Shown: positions 27,646 through 35,476 of the stretch, one piece after another
Layout of the letters: every line of letters starts with the position of its first letter
Position numbering within the stretch: the stretch's first letter is position 1
Origin: Chitinophagaceae bacterium UBA2793
GTDB taxonomy: Bacteria; Bacteroidota; Bacteroidia; Chitinophagales; Chitinophagaceae
Reading direction: 5' to 3'
DNA: 35,476 bases
NCBI GenBank assembly: GCA_002352045.1
Contig: DEHT01000071.1
Location: 25,654 to 61,129, forward strand
Program-made: the position numbers and the translations under genes
The notes under the pieces: generated by a model
The model's database searches: none
What the model was told of the DNA's origin: nothing
Seen by the model: only the letters and a program-made list of their open reading frames with translations

Positions 27646-30600
27646 GTGCGTTTAAAGAGTTTAGAAATTAAAGGATTCAAAAGTTTTGCCGACAAAACCG
27701 TGCTGAATTTTGACGAAGGAATTACAGGTGTAATTGGCCCCAATGGTTGCGGTAAAAGCAATATTATTGATAGTATTCGCTGGGTAATTGGCGAACATAA
27801 AATAAGTAACCTCCGTAGTGAAAACCTCGAAAGCCTTGTATTTAATGGTAGCAAAAGCAGAAGTGCAAGCGGCCTTGCTGAAGTGAGCCTCACTTTTGAA
27901 AACACCAAAAACCTATTGCCAACAGAGTTTAATACGGTAACGGTTACCCGCAAATATTATAAAAGTGGCGAAAGTGAGTATCGCCTCAATGATGTAGCCT
28001 GCCGCCTTAAAGATATTCATAACCTGTTTATGGATACCGGCGTAAGTACCGATAGCTATGCCATTATTGAATTGGGTATGGTGGACGATATTATTAAGGA
28101 TAAAGAAAACAGCCGTAGAAAAATGCTGGAACAAGCAGCCGGCATTACCATTTATAAAACCCGGAAAAAAGAAGCCAAACTAAAGTTAGACGCCACCGAG
28201 CAAGACCTTGCCCGTATTGAGGATTTGTTGTTTGAAATAAACAATCAATTAAAAAGCTTAGAAAGCCAGGCTAAAAAAGCAGAGAAATATTACGAAATAA
28301 AAAAAGAATACAAGGAGCTAAGCATTGAACTGGCCAAAGCTGCTTTGGAAGGTTTTAATATTACTTATAAAGATTTAAACGAACAGCAACAACAAGAAGT
28401 TGATAAACGTATAGGACTGGAAACCGCCATTGCAAAAGAAGAAGCAGGGCTGGAAGCAGAAAAGCTGGCTTTTATTGAAAAAGAAAAAGCATTGCAGCAA
28501 ATGCAACATGCGCACAACGACATGTTGGATAAAGTGAGGCATAAAGAAAATGAAAAAAACCTGAGTGGCCAGCGTTTGCAGCATTTGAAAGAAAGGAAAA
28601 CCAGTTTAGATGAATTTTTAGTAAGATCCGAAGGGCAGGTAAAAGGCCTGGAAGAAAGTATTGATTTTACCGGCACACAGGTTACAGATGAAACCGGTAA
28701 AGCAGAAGAACTGGAAGATAAATTACAAAATTTAAAAGATGCCGTTGAAGATAAACGCAGGGTGTTTGACGATAAAAGAAGCAGCATTGATATTATGCGT
28801 AGGGAAAACCAGGCCATTCAACGAAACCAGTTTGATGCAGAAAAAAAAGTTGCTGTAGCCGATACCTCTATCCAAAACCTGCAGCGAACCATTGCTCAAA
28901 TTCAGGAAGAAAAAAGCCAGCGCCAGGCTCAACTCAAACAAATCAACGAAGAAAAGCTGCAAAAAGATGCTGAACTAAGCGATAAAAAGAATGAGCTGCA
29001 GCAATTACAAGATCAGCATGAATATGCCAAAGATCAAATTTTGCAAACACAAAATTTGATGGAAGGCTTGCGCAATAATCTTGCAGAAGAAAATCGAAAA
29101 CTCGATGCTAAACGCAATGAACATGACTTGCTGAAGAGCCTGGTTGACTCTATGGAAGGCTATCCGGAAAGTGTGAAATTTTTACACAACAATACTGAAT
29201 GGAATCACAAAGCACCTTTGTTGAGCGATATTATTTATGTAAAAGAGCAATACAGGGCAGCCGTTGAAAATGTTTTGGAGCCTTACCTCAACTACTATGT
29301 AGTGAATAACCTGGAAGAAGGCCTTAGAGCTGTTCACTTATTGGATGATAATAAAAAAGGAAAAGCCAATTTCTTTTTGCTCGATAAGTTTGGCGAAGCA
29401 CAAAGCCCTCATCAGCCACAGGGTACCATACCAGCATTAACGGTGGTTGAAATTGATGGACAATATTCAAACCTTGCTTCGCATTTATTGGGCAATGTTT
29501 TTATTGCCGAAAATGAAGAGGCTATTCACAACAGTAATGGTGCGGTAGTGTTGGAAAAAACAGGTAAGTATGTAAAAGGAAAATATTCTTTAACCGGTGG
29601 TAGTGTAGGGCTGTTTGAAGGTAAAAAAATTGGCCGTGCAAAAAATTTAGAAAAACTGCAGGAAGATATAGCTGCACAGCAACTGATAGTTGATGAACTT
29701 AAAGCAACTATACAAGCCAGGCACAATGAAGTAATAGCTTTTAATGAACAATTAAAAGAAAATGCTATACGCCAAACTCAGCAGGAAATTAATCAACTCA
29801 CAAACCTTGTTTTCTCTCTTCAAAATAAAATTGAAAACCTGCAACACTTAGAAACCACCAGCTCAGCAAGGGTAGAGGAGTTGCAATTACAATTAGATAA
29901 TAACCACGATGCTATAGCTACTACAAGGGAAGAACTGGATAAATATAATTTTCAATTAGAAGAGCTGGCCGAAAAATTGCAAGCCATTGAAATGGATTAT
30001 GCATCGGCAGAGCAGGAGTACAATTTTGCAACTACCACCTACAATGATAGCAACCTTCAATATACCAGGCAGCAAAGTAAGGTTACCTCTTTAAAACAGG
30101 AGTTGGAATTTAAAACAAACCAACTGAGCAATTTAAAAGTTGAGGTAGAGAATAGCTCTGTTCAATTGAAAGACGCCACCGAAAGTATTGAGTTTACTCA
30201 GTTGGAATTGCAGGAAGTAGAAGCTTTATTGATTACGCTTTTACAAAATAAAGATGCCGAGGAAAAGAAACTCAACGAAGCCGACCAGGAATATTATAAC
30301 CTCCGCAATGCTTTGCAGGAAAAAGAAAGTGAGCTTCGCCACAAACAAAAATCAAAAGAAGGGATTGATCATTTATTAAACGAAATAAAAGATAAACTTA
30401 CCGACCTCAAATTACAGTTGGCTGGCATGAAAGAAAGATTGAGTGTGGAGTTTAGAGTTGACCTTGACGAAATAATTGATGAGCCCCGTACCGGTGATAC
30501 CGATTTAGAAGAGTTGAAAGAAAAGAACGAGCGCATGAAAAAGCGTTTGGAAAATATGGGAGAAGTAAACCCTACTGCCATTGAAGCTTTCACCGAAATG

Positions 30601-31161
30601 AAAAAACGCTACGAGTTTATTTTAGAACAAAAGAACGACCTGGTAACGGCAAAAGATAGCCTGATGCAAACCATACAGGAAGTGGAAGCCACTGCCAACC
30701 AGCAATTCTTAGAGACCTTTAATAAAGTAAGAGAGAATTTTCAAAAAGTATTTAAGGCACTGTTTACCGATGAAGACACAGCAGACATGGTATTGGTTGA
30801 TCCGGAAAACCTTGCTGAAACAGGTATTGATATTGTGGCCAAGCCAAAAGGCAAACGCCCCAGCAGCATTGGCCAGTTGAGTGGTGGTGAAAAAACTTTA
30901 ACCGCTACGGCTTTATTGTTTGCCATCTATTTAATTAAGCCGGCGCCTTTCTGTATTTTAGATGAGGTAGATGCACCGTTGGATGATGCTAACGTAGGCA
31001 AGTTCACCAATATGATTAAGCAGTTTAGCGAAAACTCGCAGTTTATAATTGTAACTCACAATAAACAAACCATGAGTGCGGTTGATGTTATTTATGGTGT
31101 TACCATGCAGGAAGCAGGTGTAAGTAAATTGGTGCCGGTTGATTTTAGAAGTTTGAATTAA
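27646..31161 (+). CDS. smc: Chromosome segregation protein SMC
   Basis: A ring-forming ATPase that, with ScpA and ScpB, folds and separates the chromosome. 1171 residues, typical of SMC. GPNGCGKS at 31-38 is Walker A. Long coiled coils at about 170-510 and 690-1000 surround a hinge at about 523-670. LSGGE at 1078-1082 is the ABC signature, and DEVD at 1106-1109 (in CILDEVDAPLDD) is Walker B with catalytic Glu1107. The start is GTG: the first residues MRLKSLEIKGFKSF are the standard SMC N-terminus and no in-frame ATG is nearby. The scpA/scpB genes are not in the window. A small exported protein follows 48 bases later. Confidence 0.97.
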   Translation: MRLKSLEIKGFKSFADKTVLNFDEGITGVIGPNGCGKSNIIDSIRWVIGEHKISNLRSENLESLVFNGSKSRSASGLAEVSLTFENTKNLLPTEFNTVTVTRKYYKSGESEYRLNDVACRLKDIHNLFMDTGVSTDSYAIIELGMVDDIIKDKENSRRKMLEQAAGITIYKTRKKEAKLKLDATEQDLARIEDLLFEINNQLKSLESQAKKAEKYYEIKKEYKELSIELAKAALEGFNITYKDLNEQQQQEVDKRIGLETAIAKEEAGLEAEKLAFIEKEKALQQMQHAHNDMLDKVRHKENEKNLSGQRLQHLKERKTSLDEFLVRSEGQVKGLEESIDFTGTQVTDETGKAEELEDKLQNLKDAVEDKRRVFDDKRSSIDIMRRENQAIQRNQFDAEKKVAVADTSIQNLQRTIAQIQEEKSQRQAQLKQINEEKLQKDAELSDKKNELQQLQDQHEYAKDQILQTQNLMEGLRNNLAEENRKLDAKRNEHDLLKSLVDSMEGYPESVKFLHNNTEWNHKAPLLSDIIYVKEQYRAAVENVLEPYLNYYVVNNLEEGLRAVHLLDDNKKGKANFFLLDKFGEAQSPHQPQGTIPALTVVEIDGQYSNLASHLLGNVFIAENEEAIHNSNGAVVLEKTGKYVKGKYSLTGGSVGLFEGKKIGRAKNLEKLQEDIAAQQLIVDELKATIQARHNEVIAFNEQLKENAIRQTQQEINQLTNLVFSLQNKIENLQHLETTSSARVEELQLQLDNNHDAIATTREELDKYNFQLEELAEKLQAIEMDYASAEQEYNFATTTYNDSNLQYTRQQSKVTSLKQELEFKTNQLSNLKVEVENSSVQLKDATESIEFTQLELQEVEALLITLLQNKDAEEKKLNEADQEYYNLRNALQEKESELRHKQKSKEGIDHLLNEIKDKLTDLKLQLAGMKERLSVEFRVDLDEIIDEPRTGDTDLEELKEKNERMKKRLENMGEVNPTAIEAFTEMKKRYEFILEQKNDLVTAKDSLMQTIQEVEATANQQFLETFNKVRENFQKVFKALFTDEDTADMVLVDPENLAETGIDIVAKPKGKRPSSIGQLSGGEKTLTATALLFAIYLIKPAPFCILDEVDAPLDDANVGKFTNMIKQFSENSQFIIVTHNKQTMSAVDVIYGVTMQEAGVSKLVPVDFRSLN

Positions 31162-31209
31162 ATGAGTCTATGCTGTTAATTGCTTACTGTTAAAAATGAA
31201 AACTTGTGT

Positions 31210-31812
31210 ATGAAAAATATTTTAGTCCTGATTCTATCAATAGTATTTTTTAATTTTTGGGCTGCAGCTCAATCAAAAGATTCGGTTTTTACATTAATAG
31301 GAAATGAACTTTGCAATGATATAAAAGCAAAACATTCAGAATTAACCCAGGCAGAGGATATGGAAATGGAGCTTGGCCTTTTAATGATTCCCTATTTTAG
31401 TAAGTATGAATCGGAAATTAAAAAAATAATTGACGGTTTTGATATGACCGACCCCAATCACCTTCAAACCCTGGGAGTTGAAATTGGTAAAAAGTTAATA
31501 GCCTGCCCCGAATTTATGATCCTGGTAAATTCTAACCGGGATATAATTAAAAACGCCAGGGCAGAAGTAACAATAAGCCTTATCGGAACATTACAGGCTG
31601 TATCGGTTGGTGAGTTTACAAGTTTTAGTATTAAAACAACTTCCGGAAAGCAGGAAAAAATTTGGTGGATGGAATACTTTCCGGGAGACAGTAAAATTGC
31701 AGATGGAAGTTTGATTAATAAACAGGTAACGGTTCAGTATATTGAAAAAGAAATTTACAATGCCCGCCTCAAAGATTATGTAAAAATTAAAATTGCAAAG
31801 TCAGTTAATTAA
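31210..31812 (+). CDS. Small exported protein of unknown function
   Basis: 200 residues from the ATG at 31210; this gives the signal peptide MKNILVLILSIVFFNFWAAAQ, while the frame's earlier TTG at 31180 would place ten extra residues before it. The N-terminal half (about 25-120) is probably helical, with two conserved-looking cysteines (LCNDI, ACPEF). The C-terminal 75 residues look like a small beta barrel or OB-like fold (SLIGTLQAVSVGEFTSFSIK, KQVTVQYIEKEIY). No named family is recognised. It follows smc by 48 bases and may be co-transcribed; no functional link is evident. It ends 9 bases from the convergent YCF48-like gene. Confidence 0.65.
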   Translation: MKNILVLILSIVFFNFWAAAQSKDSVFTLIGNELCNDIKAKHSELTQAEDMEMELGLLMIPYFSKYESEIKKIIDGFDMTDPNHLQTLGVEIGKKLIACPEFMILVNSNRDIIKNARAEVTISLIGTLQAVSVGEFTSFSIKTTSGKQEKIWWMEYFPGDSKIADGSLINKQVTVQYIEKEIYNARLKDYVKIKIAKSVN

Positions 31813-31821
31813 TATTTGACA

Positions 31822-32814
31822 CTATTCCACCAGTTTCCCAATCCTTCCATTCCATCCGGCAAAAAAAACGGCCTTTCCTTTTTTTGCTTTTCGTACCACA
31901 TGGAATCCTTCTTTGCTAATGTTGGTAAAAGTTTCGCCATTGTCTTTTGTAATATCTACTCCATTTAATCCGCAGGTAATCCATTCTTTCTTTTTTATGT
32001 ATTCCACACAGCTTCTATAGCCGCCGGGAAGTTTGGAGGGTGTCTTCCATTTTTTTCCTCCGTTAAAAGTAATGGCTGCATTTTTTGTACTGGAATCTTT
32101 GGTATTAAAATCGCCTCCAACCACCATCCAGGTTTTTTTATTTTTTACTGCAATGGAATTGGCACCGGTAGTTTCTTTTCCTTGAATTAATGGCAGGTTA
32201 ATTTTTTTGTTTTGTACATGCACATTGCTCGTTAAACCGCCGGTAATAAATATTGCTTCGGCATTGTTGAGTTTCCTAATATTGGTTCCGCTTGCGGCAA
32301 AGCAGGCCTCACCGCTATCGGCAATGGGTTTATTTTGTTCCGGAATACCCTGCCATGTATTGCCGCCGTCAAAAGTTTGGGCAATAAAAAAACGGCCTTT
32401 TAACGGGTCGCCAATTACAATACCGCTTTGTTCGTTCCAAAATTCCATGGCGTCTAAAAACATTCCGGCAGTAGTGTCTTTAAAAACCACCTGCCAGTTT
32501 TCGCCGCCATCGTTGGTGCGTAAAATATAAGCAGGTGCATCAATTCCCATTATAACGGCACTGGTTTCATCAAAAGCTTCAATATCTCTAAAATCCATTT
32601 TTTCAAAACCCTTTACGGTCATCCATTTCCAGTTGTTACCGCTATCAAGGCTTCGGCCAACCGTTCCATTTGTGCCGCTTACCCAAATGATTTTATCGTT
32701 TACCACGCTAAGTCCACGCATGCCGGTTTTGGTGCCTGTAGTTAATATTTTTACCGATTGCGATTGTACAGTTAAGCCGGTAAAGCACAAAATAACTATC
32801 AAAATATTTTTCAT
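31822..32814 (-). CDS. Exported YCF48-like beta-propeller protein
   Basis: 330 residues with a signal peptide (MKNILIVILCFTGLTVQSQS). Repeated Asp-box/BNR units (DSGNNWKWM, DGGENWQVVF, DGGNTWQGIP, NGGKKWKTPS, DNGETFTNIS) show a propeller of the sialidase/YCF48 type. YCF48 aids photosystem II assembly in phototrophs; in heterotrophic Bacteroidota these proteins are just annotated as 'oxidoreductase' or 'photosystem II stability-like' by similarity, and no such role is claimed here. It is probably periplasmic or at the cell surface, and its job is unknown. Monocistronic and divergent from hutH. Confidence 0.8.
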   Translation of the reverse strand: MKNILIVILCFTGLTVQSQSVKILTTGTKTGMRGLSVVNDKIIWVSGTNGTVGRSLDSGNNWKWMTVKGFEKMDFRDIEAFDETSAVIMGIDAPAYILRTNDGGENWQVVFKDTTAGMFLDAMEFWNEQSGIVIGDPLKGRFFIAQTFDGGNTWQGIPEQNKPIADSGEACFAASGTNIRKLNNAEAIFITGGLTSNVHVQNKKINLPLIQGKETTGANSIAVKNKKTWMVVGGDFNTKDSSTKNAAITFNGGKKWKTPSKLPGGYRSCVEYIKKKEWITCGLNGVDITKDNGETFTNISKEGFHVVRKAKKGKAVFFAGWNGRIGKLVE

Positions 32815-32965
32815 AATTAGTTCTATTTTTTGTTCTTAAACGGAAGATAAACCTATTTTTTTTGAGTAGAATAGCGTTAAGCCCATATTCTTTTGCTTTT
32901 AATATAAGCCGGTTTATTAATTCAAATGCACATTCAATGTTTCGATGCTTTCAGCCCATTTTCCT

Positions 32966-32973
32966 TAGCTTTG
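32966..32973 (+). promoter_or_regulatory. Promoter octamer for hutH
   Basis: TAGCTTTG fits TAnnTTTG and lies 47 bases before the hutH ATG. The same octamer occurs at 4832. A -33 element is weak (TTTC at 32940-32943, spacing 22). Confidence 0.45.
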
Positions 32974-33020
32974 CCGGGCAATTTTTCGATTTGCATTTGC
33001 GCCCATAAAAGACCAATTGA

Positions 33021-34529
33021 ATGACGAATAATATTTTTACTTTAGACAGTACACAAACCCATTTTCAAGACCTAAAACATTTGCTAAATAACAGCCGACA
33101 AATTGCGCTAAGCAACAATGCAATCCATTGCATTGAAAAATGCCGGGAATATCTCTATAATAAAGTAGCATCCTCCGATGCTTCTTTTTATGGAATCAAT
33201 ACCGGTTTTGGTTATTTACAAAATGTAAAAATTGATAAGAATCAATTAGAACAATTGCAGAAAAATTTATTAATATCCCATGCTTGCGGTATGGGCGAAG
33301 AAGTGCCTGAGCCCATAGTGAAATTGATGTTGGCTTTAAAAATAAAGTCGCTCAGTTATGGACACAGCGGCGTACAGCTCACTACTGTTCAACGCCTGGT
33401 TGATATGTACAATAAAGAAGTGTTGCCCGTAATTTTTACGCAGGGAAGTTTAGGAGCCAGTGGCGATTTAGCTCCTTTAAGCCATTTAAGTTTGCCTTTA
33501 TTAGGATTGGGTGAAGTAAAATATAAAGGCGTTAAATATCCGTCGGAAGTATTGTTAGATGAGTTGGACTGGGCAAGCATTCAACTTCAAAGCAAAGAAG
33601 GATTGGCACTTATTAATGGCACACAATTTATGAGTGCGTATGGAATTTATATTTTAATACAGGCAGAAAGGTTAGTGCATTGGGCCAATGCCATTGCTGC
33701 AATTAGTTTTGATGCTTTTGATTGTGTGGCCGATCCTTTGAATGCGAACATACACCGGGTTCGCTCACATACAGGCCAAGTATCCATTGCAGAAAAACTC
33801 AGGTGTTTATTGCATGGGAGCCAAATTGGGGCGCAACAAAAACAACAAGTGCAAGACCCTTATTCTTTCCGCTGCATACCACAGGTACATGGTGCTTCGG
33901 CCGATGCAATAGAATATGTAAAATCTGTTTTTATAAAAGAAATAAATTCTGTTACCGATAACCCTAATATTTTTCCCGATGAAGATTTAATTGTGAGTGG
34001 AGGCAATTTTCATGGGCAACCATTAGCAATTTCGCTTGATTTTTTATCTATTGCTTTGGCCGAAATAGGCAGTATCAGCGAAAGAAGAACTTATCAACTC
34101 ATAAGCGGCCAAAGAAACCTGCCGGCGTTCCTGGTGAAAAATCCGGGATTAAACAGTGGTTTTATGATTCCTCAATATACTGCTGCCGGCATTGTGAGCG
34201 AAAACAAACAATTGTGTACGCCGGCAAGTGTAGATAGTATTCCAAGTAGCAATAACCAGGAAGACCATGTGAGCATGGGCGCCAATGCAGCTACAAAATG
34301 CAAAAGAGTGGTAGATAATCTTGAAAAAATATTAGCCATTGAATTGCTTACGGCAGTTCAGGCATTGGAATTTAGAAGGCCTTTAAAAACATCTGAACCT
34401 TTGGAAAAAATAATTACTGCATTTAGAAAAGAAATTCCTTTTAATGAAACCGACAGGTTGCTGCACGATGATATGAAAGTGGCCCTGGAATTTTTGCAAC
34501 AGGAAGTGGATTCAATTATTGGAGCATAA
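33021..34529 (+). CDS. hutH: Histidine ammonia-lyase
   Basis: Converts L-histidine to trans-urocanate and ammonia, the first step of histidine breakdown, in the cytoplasm. 502 residues, normal for HutH. The Ala-Ser-Gly of GASGDLAPL (146-148) forms the MIO electrophile by itself, and YGINTGFG (57-64) carries the catalytic Tyr. Other typical parts are the QDPYSFRC segment (about 278-285), NPNIF followed by GGNFHGQPLA, and the SSNNQEDHVSMG region near 410-421. The ATG at 33021 has an octamer promoter 47 bases upstream. hutU follows 60 bases after the stop on the same strand, so the two are probably one operon. Confidence 0.96.
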   Translation: MTNNIFTLDSTQTHFQDLKHLLNNSRQIALSNNAIHCIEKCREYLYNKVASSDASFYGINTGFGYLQNVKIDKNQLEQLQKNLLISHACGMGEEVPEPIVKLMLALKIKSLSYGHSGVQLTTVQRLVDMYNKEVLPVIFTQGSLGASGDLAPLSHLSLPLLGLGEVKYKGVKYPSEVLLDELDWASIQLQSKEGLALINGTQFMSAYGIYILIQAERLVHWANAIAAISFDAFDCVADPLNANIHRVRSHTGQVSIAEKLRCLLHGSQIGAQQKQQVQDPYSFRCIPQVHGASADAIEYVKSVFIKEINSVTDNPNIFPDEDLIVSGGNFHGQPLAISLDFLSIALAEIGSISERRTYQLISGQRNLPAFLVKNPGLNSGFMIPQYTAAGIVSENKQLCTPASVDSIPSSNNQEDHVSMGANAATKCKRVVDNLEKILAIELLTAVQALEFRRPLKTSEPLEKIITAFRKEIPFNETDRLLHDDMKVALEFLQQEVDSIIGA

Positions 34530-34589
34530 TTTTTATTATTGATCTACATAAAGTTTAAAACAACATCGAAAAAACAAAATATTAATACC

Positions 34590-35476
34590 ATGTCATACGA
34601 TTCTAAAAAGTATAAAACACCTACCGGCAATACACTCAGTTGTAAAGGATGGATTCAGGAAGCTGCCTTGCGTATGCTCTTAAATAATCTTGATCCCGAA
34701 GTGGCGGAAAGGCCCGATGAATTAATTGTGTATGGCGGCAGAGGTAAAGCAGCCCGCAATTTTGAAGCTTTGGACAATATTATAAAAGGGCTTAAAATTT
34801 TAGAAAACGATGAAAGCCTGTTGGTTCAAAGTGGCAAACCTGTGGGAATTTTAAAAACACATAAAGATGCGCCAAGGGTTTTAATAAGCAATTCACAATT
34901 GGTGCCCAACTGGGCCAACTGGCAACACTTTGAAGAGTTGGAAAAAAAAGGTTTGATGATGTATGGCCAAATGACCGCCGGCAGTTGGATTTATATAGGC
35001 TCACAGGGAATAGTACAAGGCACTTATGAAACCTATGCCGCTGCAGCCGATAAACATTTTGGAGGAACTTTAAAAGGTACTTTAAATGTTACAGCCGGGT
35101 TGGGAGGCATGGGTGGTGCACAACCTTTGGCCATCACCATGAACGAAGGTGTGGGCTTAATTGCAGAAGTAGAGGAGTGGCGCATTGACAAAAGGATTGA
35201 AACAAAATATCTCGATGAAAAATTTAATGATATTGATGCAGCCATTGATGCGGCTTTGCTATACAAACAAACCGGTACAGCAAAAAGTATTGGCGTATTG
35301 TGCAATGCCGTTCATTTATTACAGCGTTTATTGGAAAGAAATATTATTCCCGATACTTTAACCGATCAAACCAGTGCCCACGATCCTTTAATTGGATATA
35401 TACCGCATACTTTAACCAACGAAGAAGCAAACAAACTTAGAGAAACCGATAAAGAAAAATATTTACAACTTAGTTA
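34590..35476 (+). CDS. hutU: Urocanate hydratase, cut off by the window edge
   Basis: Converts urocanate to imidazolone propionate, the second step of histidine breakdown, using tightly bound NAD+. The open frame from the ATG at 34590 reads through to the last base (295 codons), while full HutU is about 550 residues or more, so roughly half is missing off the right end. YGGRGKAARN (48-57), GQMTAGSWIYIGSQGIVQGT (126-145) and the NAD-binding GLGGMGGAQPLA (170-181) are diagnostic, and TSAHDPLIGY lies near the end. It starts 60 bases after hutH. hutI and a hutG/hutF-type gene would be expected further right. Confidence 0.94.
   Translation, partial: MSYDSKKYKTPTGNTLSCKGWIQEAALRMLLNNLDPEVAERPDELIVYGGRGKAARNFEALDNIIKGLKILENDESLLVQSGKPVGILKTHKDAPRVLISNSQLVPNWANWQHFEELEKKGLMMYGQMTAGSWIYIGSQGIVQGTYETYAAAADKHFGGTLKGTLNVTAGLGGMGGAQPLAITMNEGVGLIAEVEEWRIDKRIETKYLDEKFNDIDAAIDAALLYKQTGTAKSIGVLCNAVHLLQRLLERNIIPDTLTDQTSAHDPLIGYIPHTLTNEEANKLRETDKEKYLQLS

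Noticed and set aside
28365..28962. Cysteine/serine- and phenylalanine-rich frames opposite smc
   Set aside because: They are antisense shadows of the SMC coiled coil, with no conserved features or starts of their own.
31822..32814. Genuine photosystem II assembly factor
   Set aside because: Nothing else in the window suggests phototrophy; only the Asp-box propeller fold is shared with YCF48.

Overview
The window looks like chromosome from a Bacteroidota bacterium, most likely of the Chitinophagaceae type. The reasons are AT-rich intergenic DNA, promoter-like TAnnTTTG octamers (twice with a TTG/TTTG about 20 bp upstream), almost no Shine-Dalgarno sequences, many signal peptides ending in 'AQ', and typical families of that phylum (CBM9-like/DUF5916, DUF4384, GLPGLI/DUF4412-like, YCF48-like). 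No tRNA, rRNA, CRISPR array, intact transposase or phage gene was recognised.

Layout. 1-1146 is a loose, partly decayed stretch: one small lipoprotein gene with a good promoter, a strong hairpin, and the remnant of a MORN-repeat gene with an in-frame stop. 1147-4538 is a minus-strand operon: a bilobal aspartyl protease, a DoxX-like membrane protein and a type II NADH dehydrogenase. 4873-6902 (+) holds a DUF1772-like membrane protein and an exported protein with an HEEFH motif. 7447-10958 (+) is a tight prpB-prpC-prpD operon for the methylcitrate cycle (propionyl-CoA to pyruvate and succinate), followed by a small YtxH-like protein and a terminator.

11573-21572 is the most striking part. Three minus-strand genes encode an exported astacin-type zinc protease, an unrecognised exported coiled-coil/beta-rich protein, and a giant exported TPR-WD40-Ig-like-caspase protein. 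A second exported caspase-like protein with a DUF4384 domain is transcribed divergently from the same 306-bp control region. Both caspase domains keep their His/Cys dyad and the astacin keeps all its zinc ligands. This could be a secreted or periplasmic proteolytic module; that reading is inference.

21951-35476 is mostly housekeeping: a CBM9-like/DUF5916 outer-membrane protein, a YghZ-type aldo/keto reductase, a 666-bp stretch without a gene, a GLPGLI/DUF4412-like protein ending in a near-perfect terminator, the chromosome condensation protein SMC, a small exported protein, a YCF48-like beta-propeller, and hutH-hutU for histidine degradation. hutU runs off the right edge.
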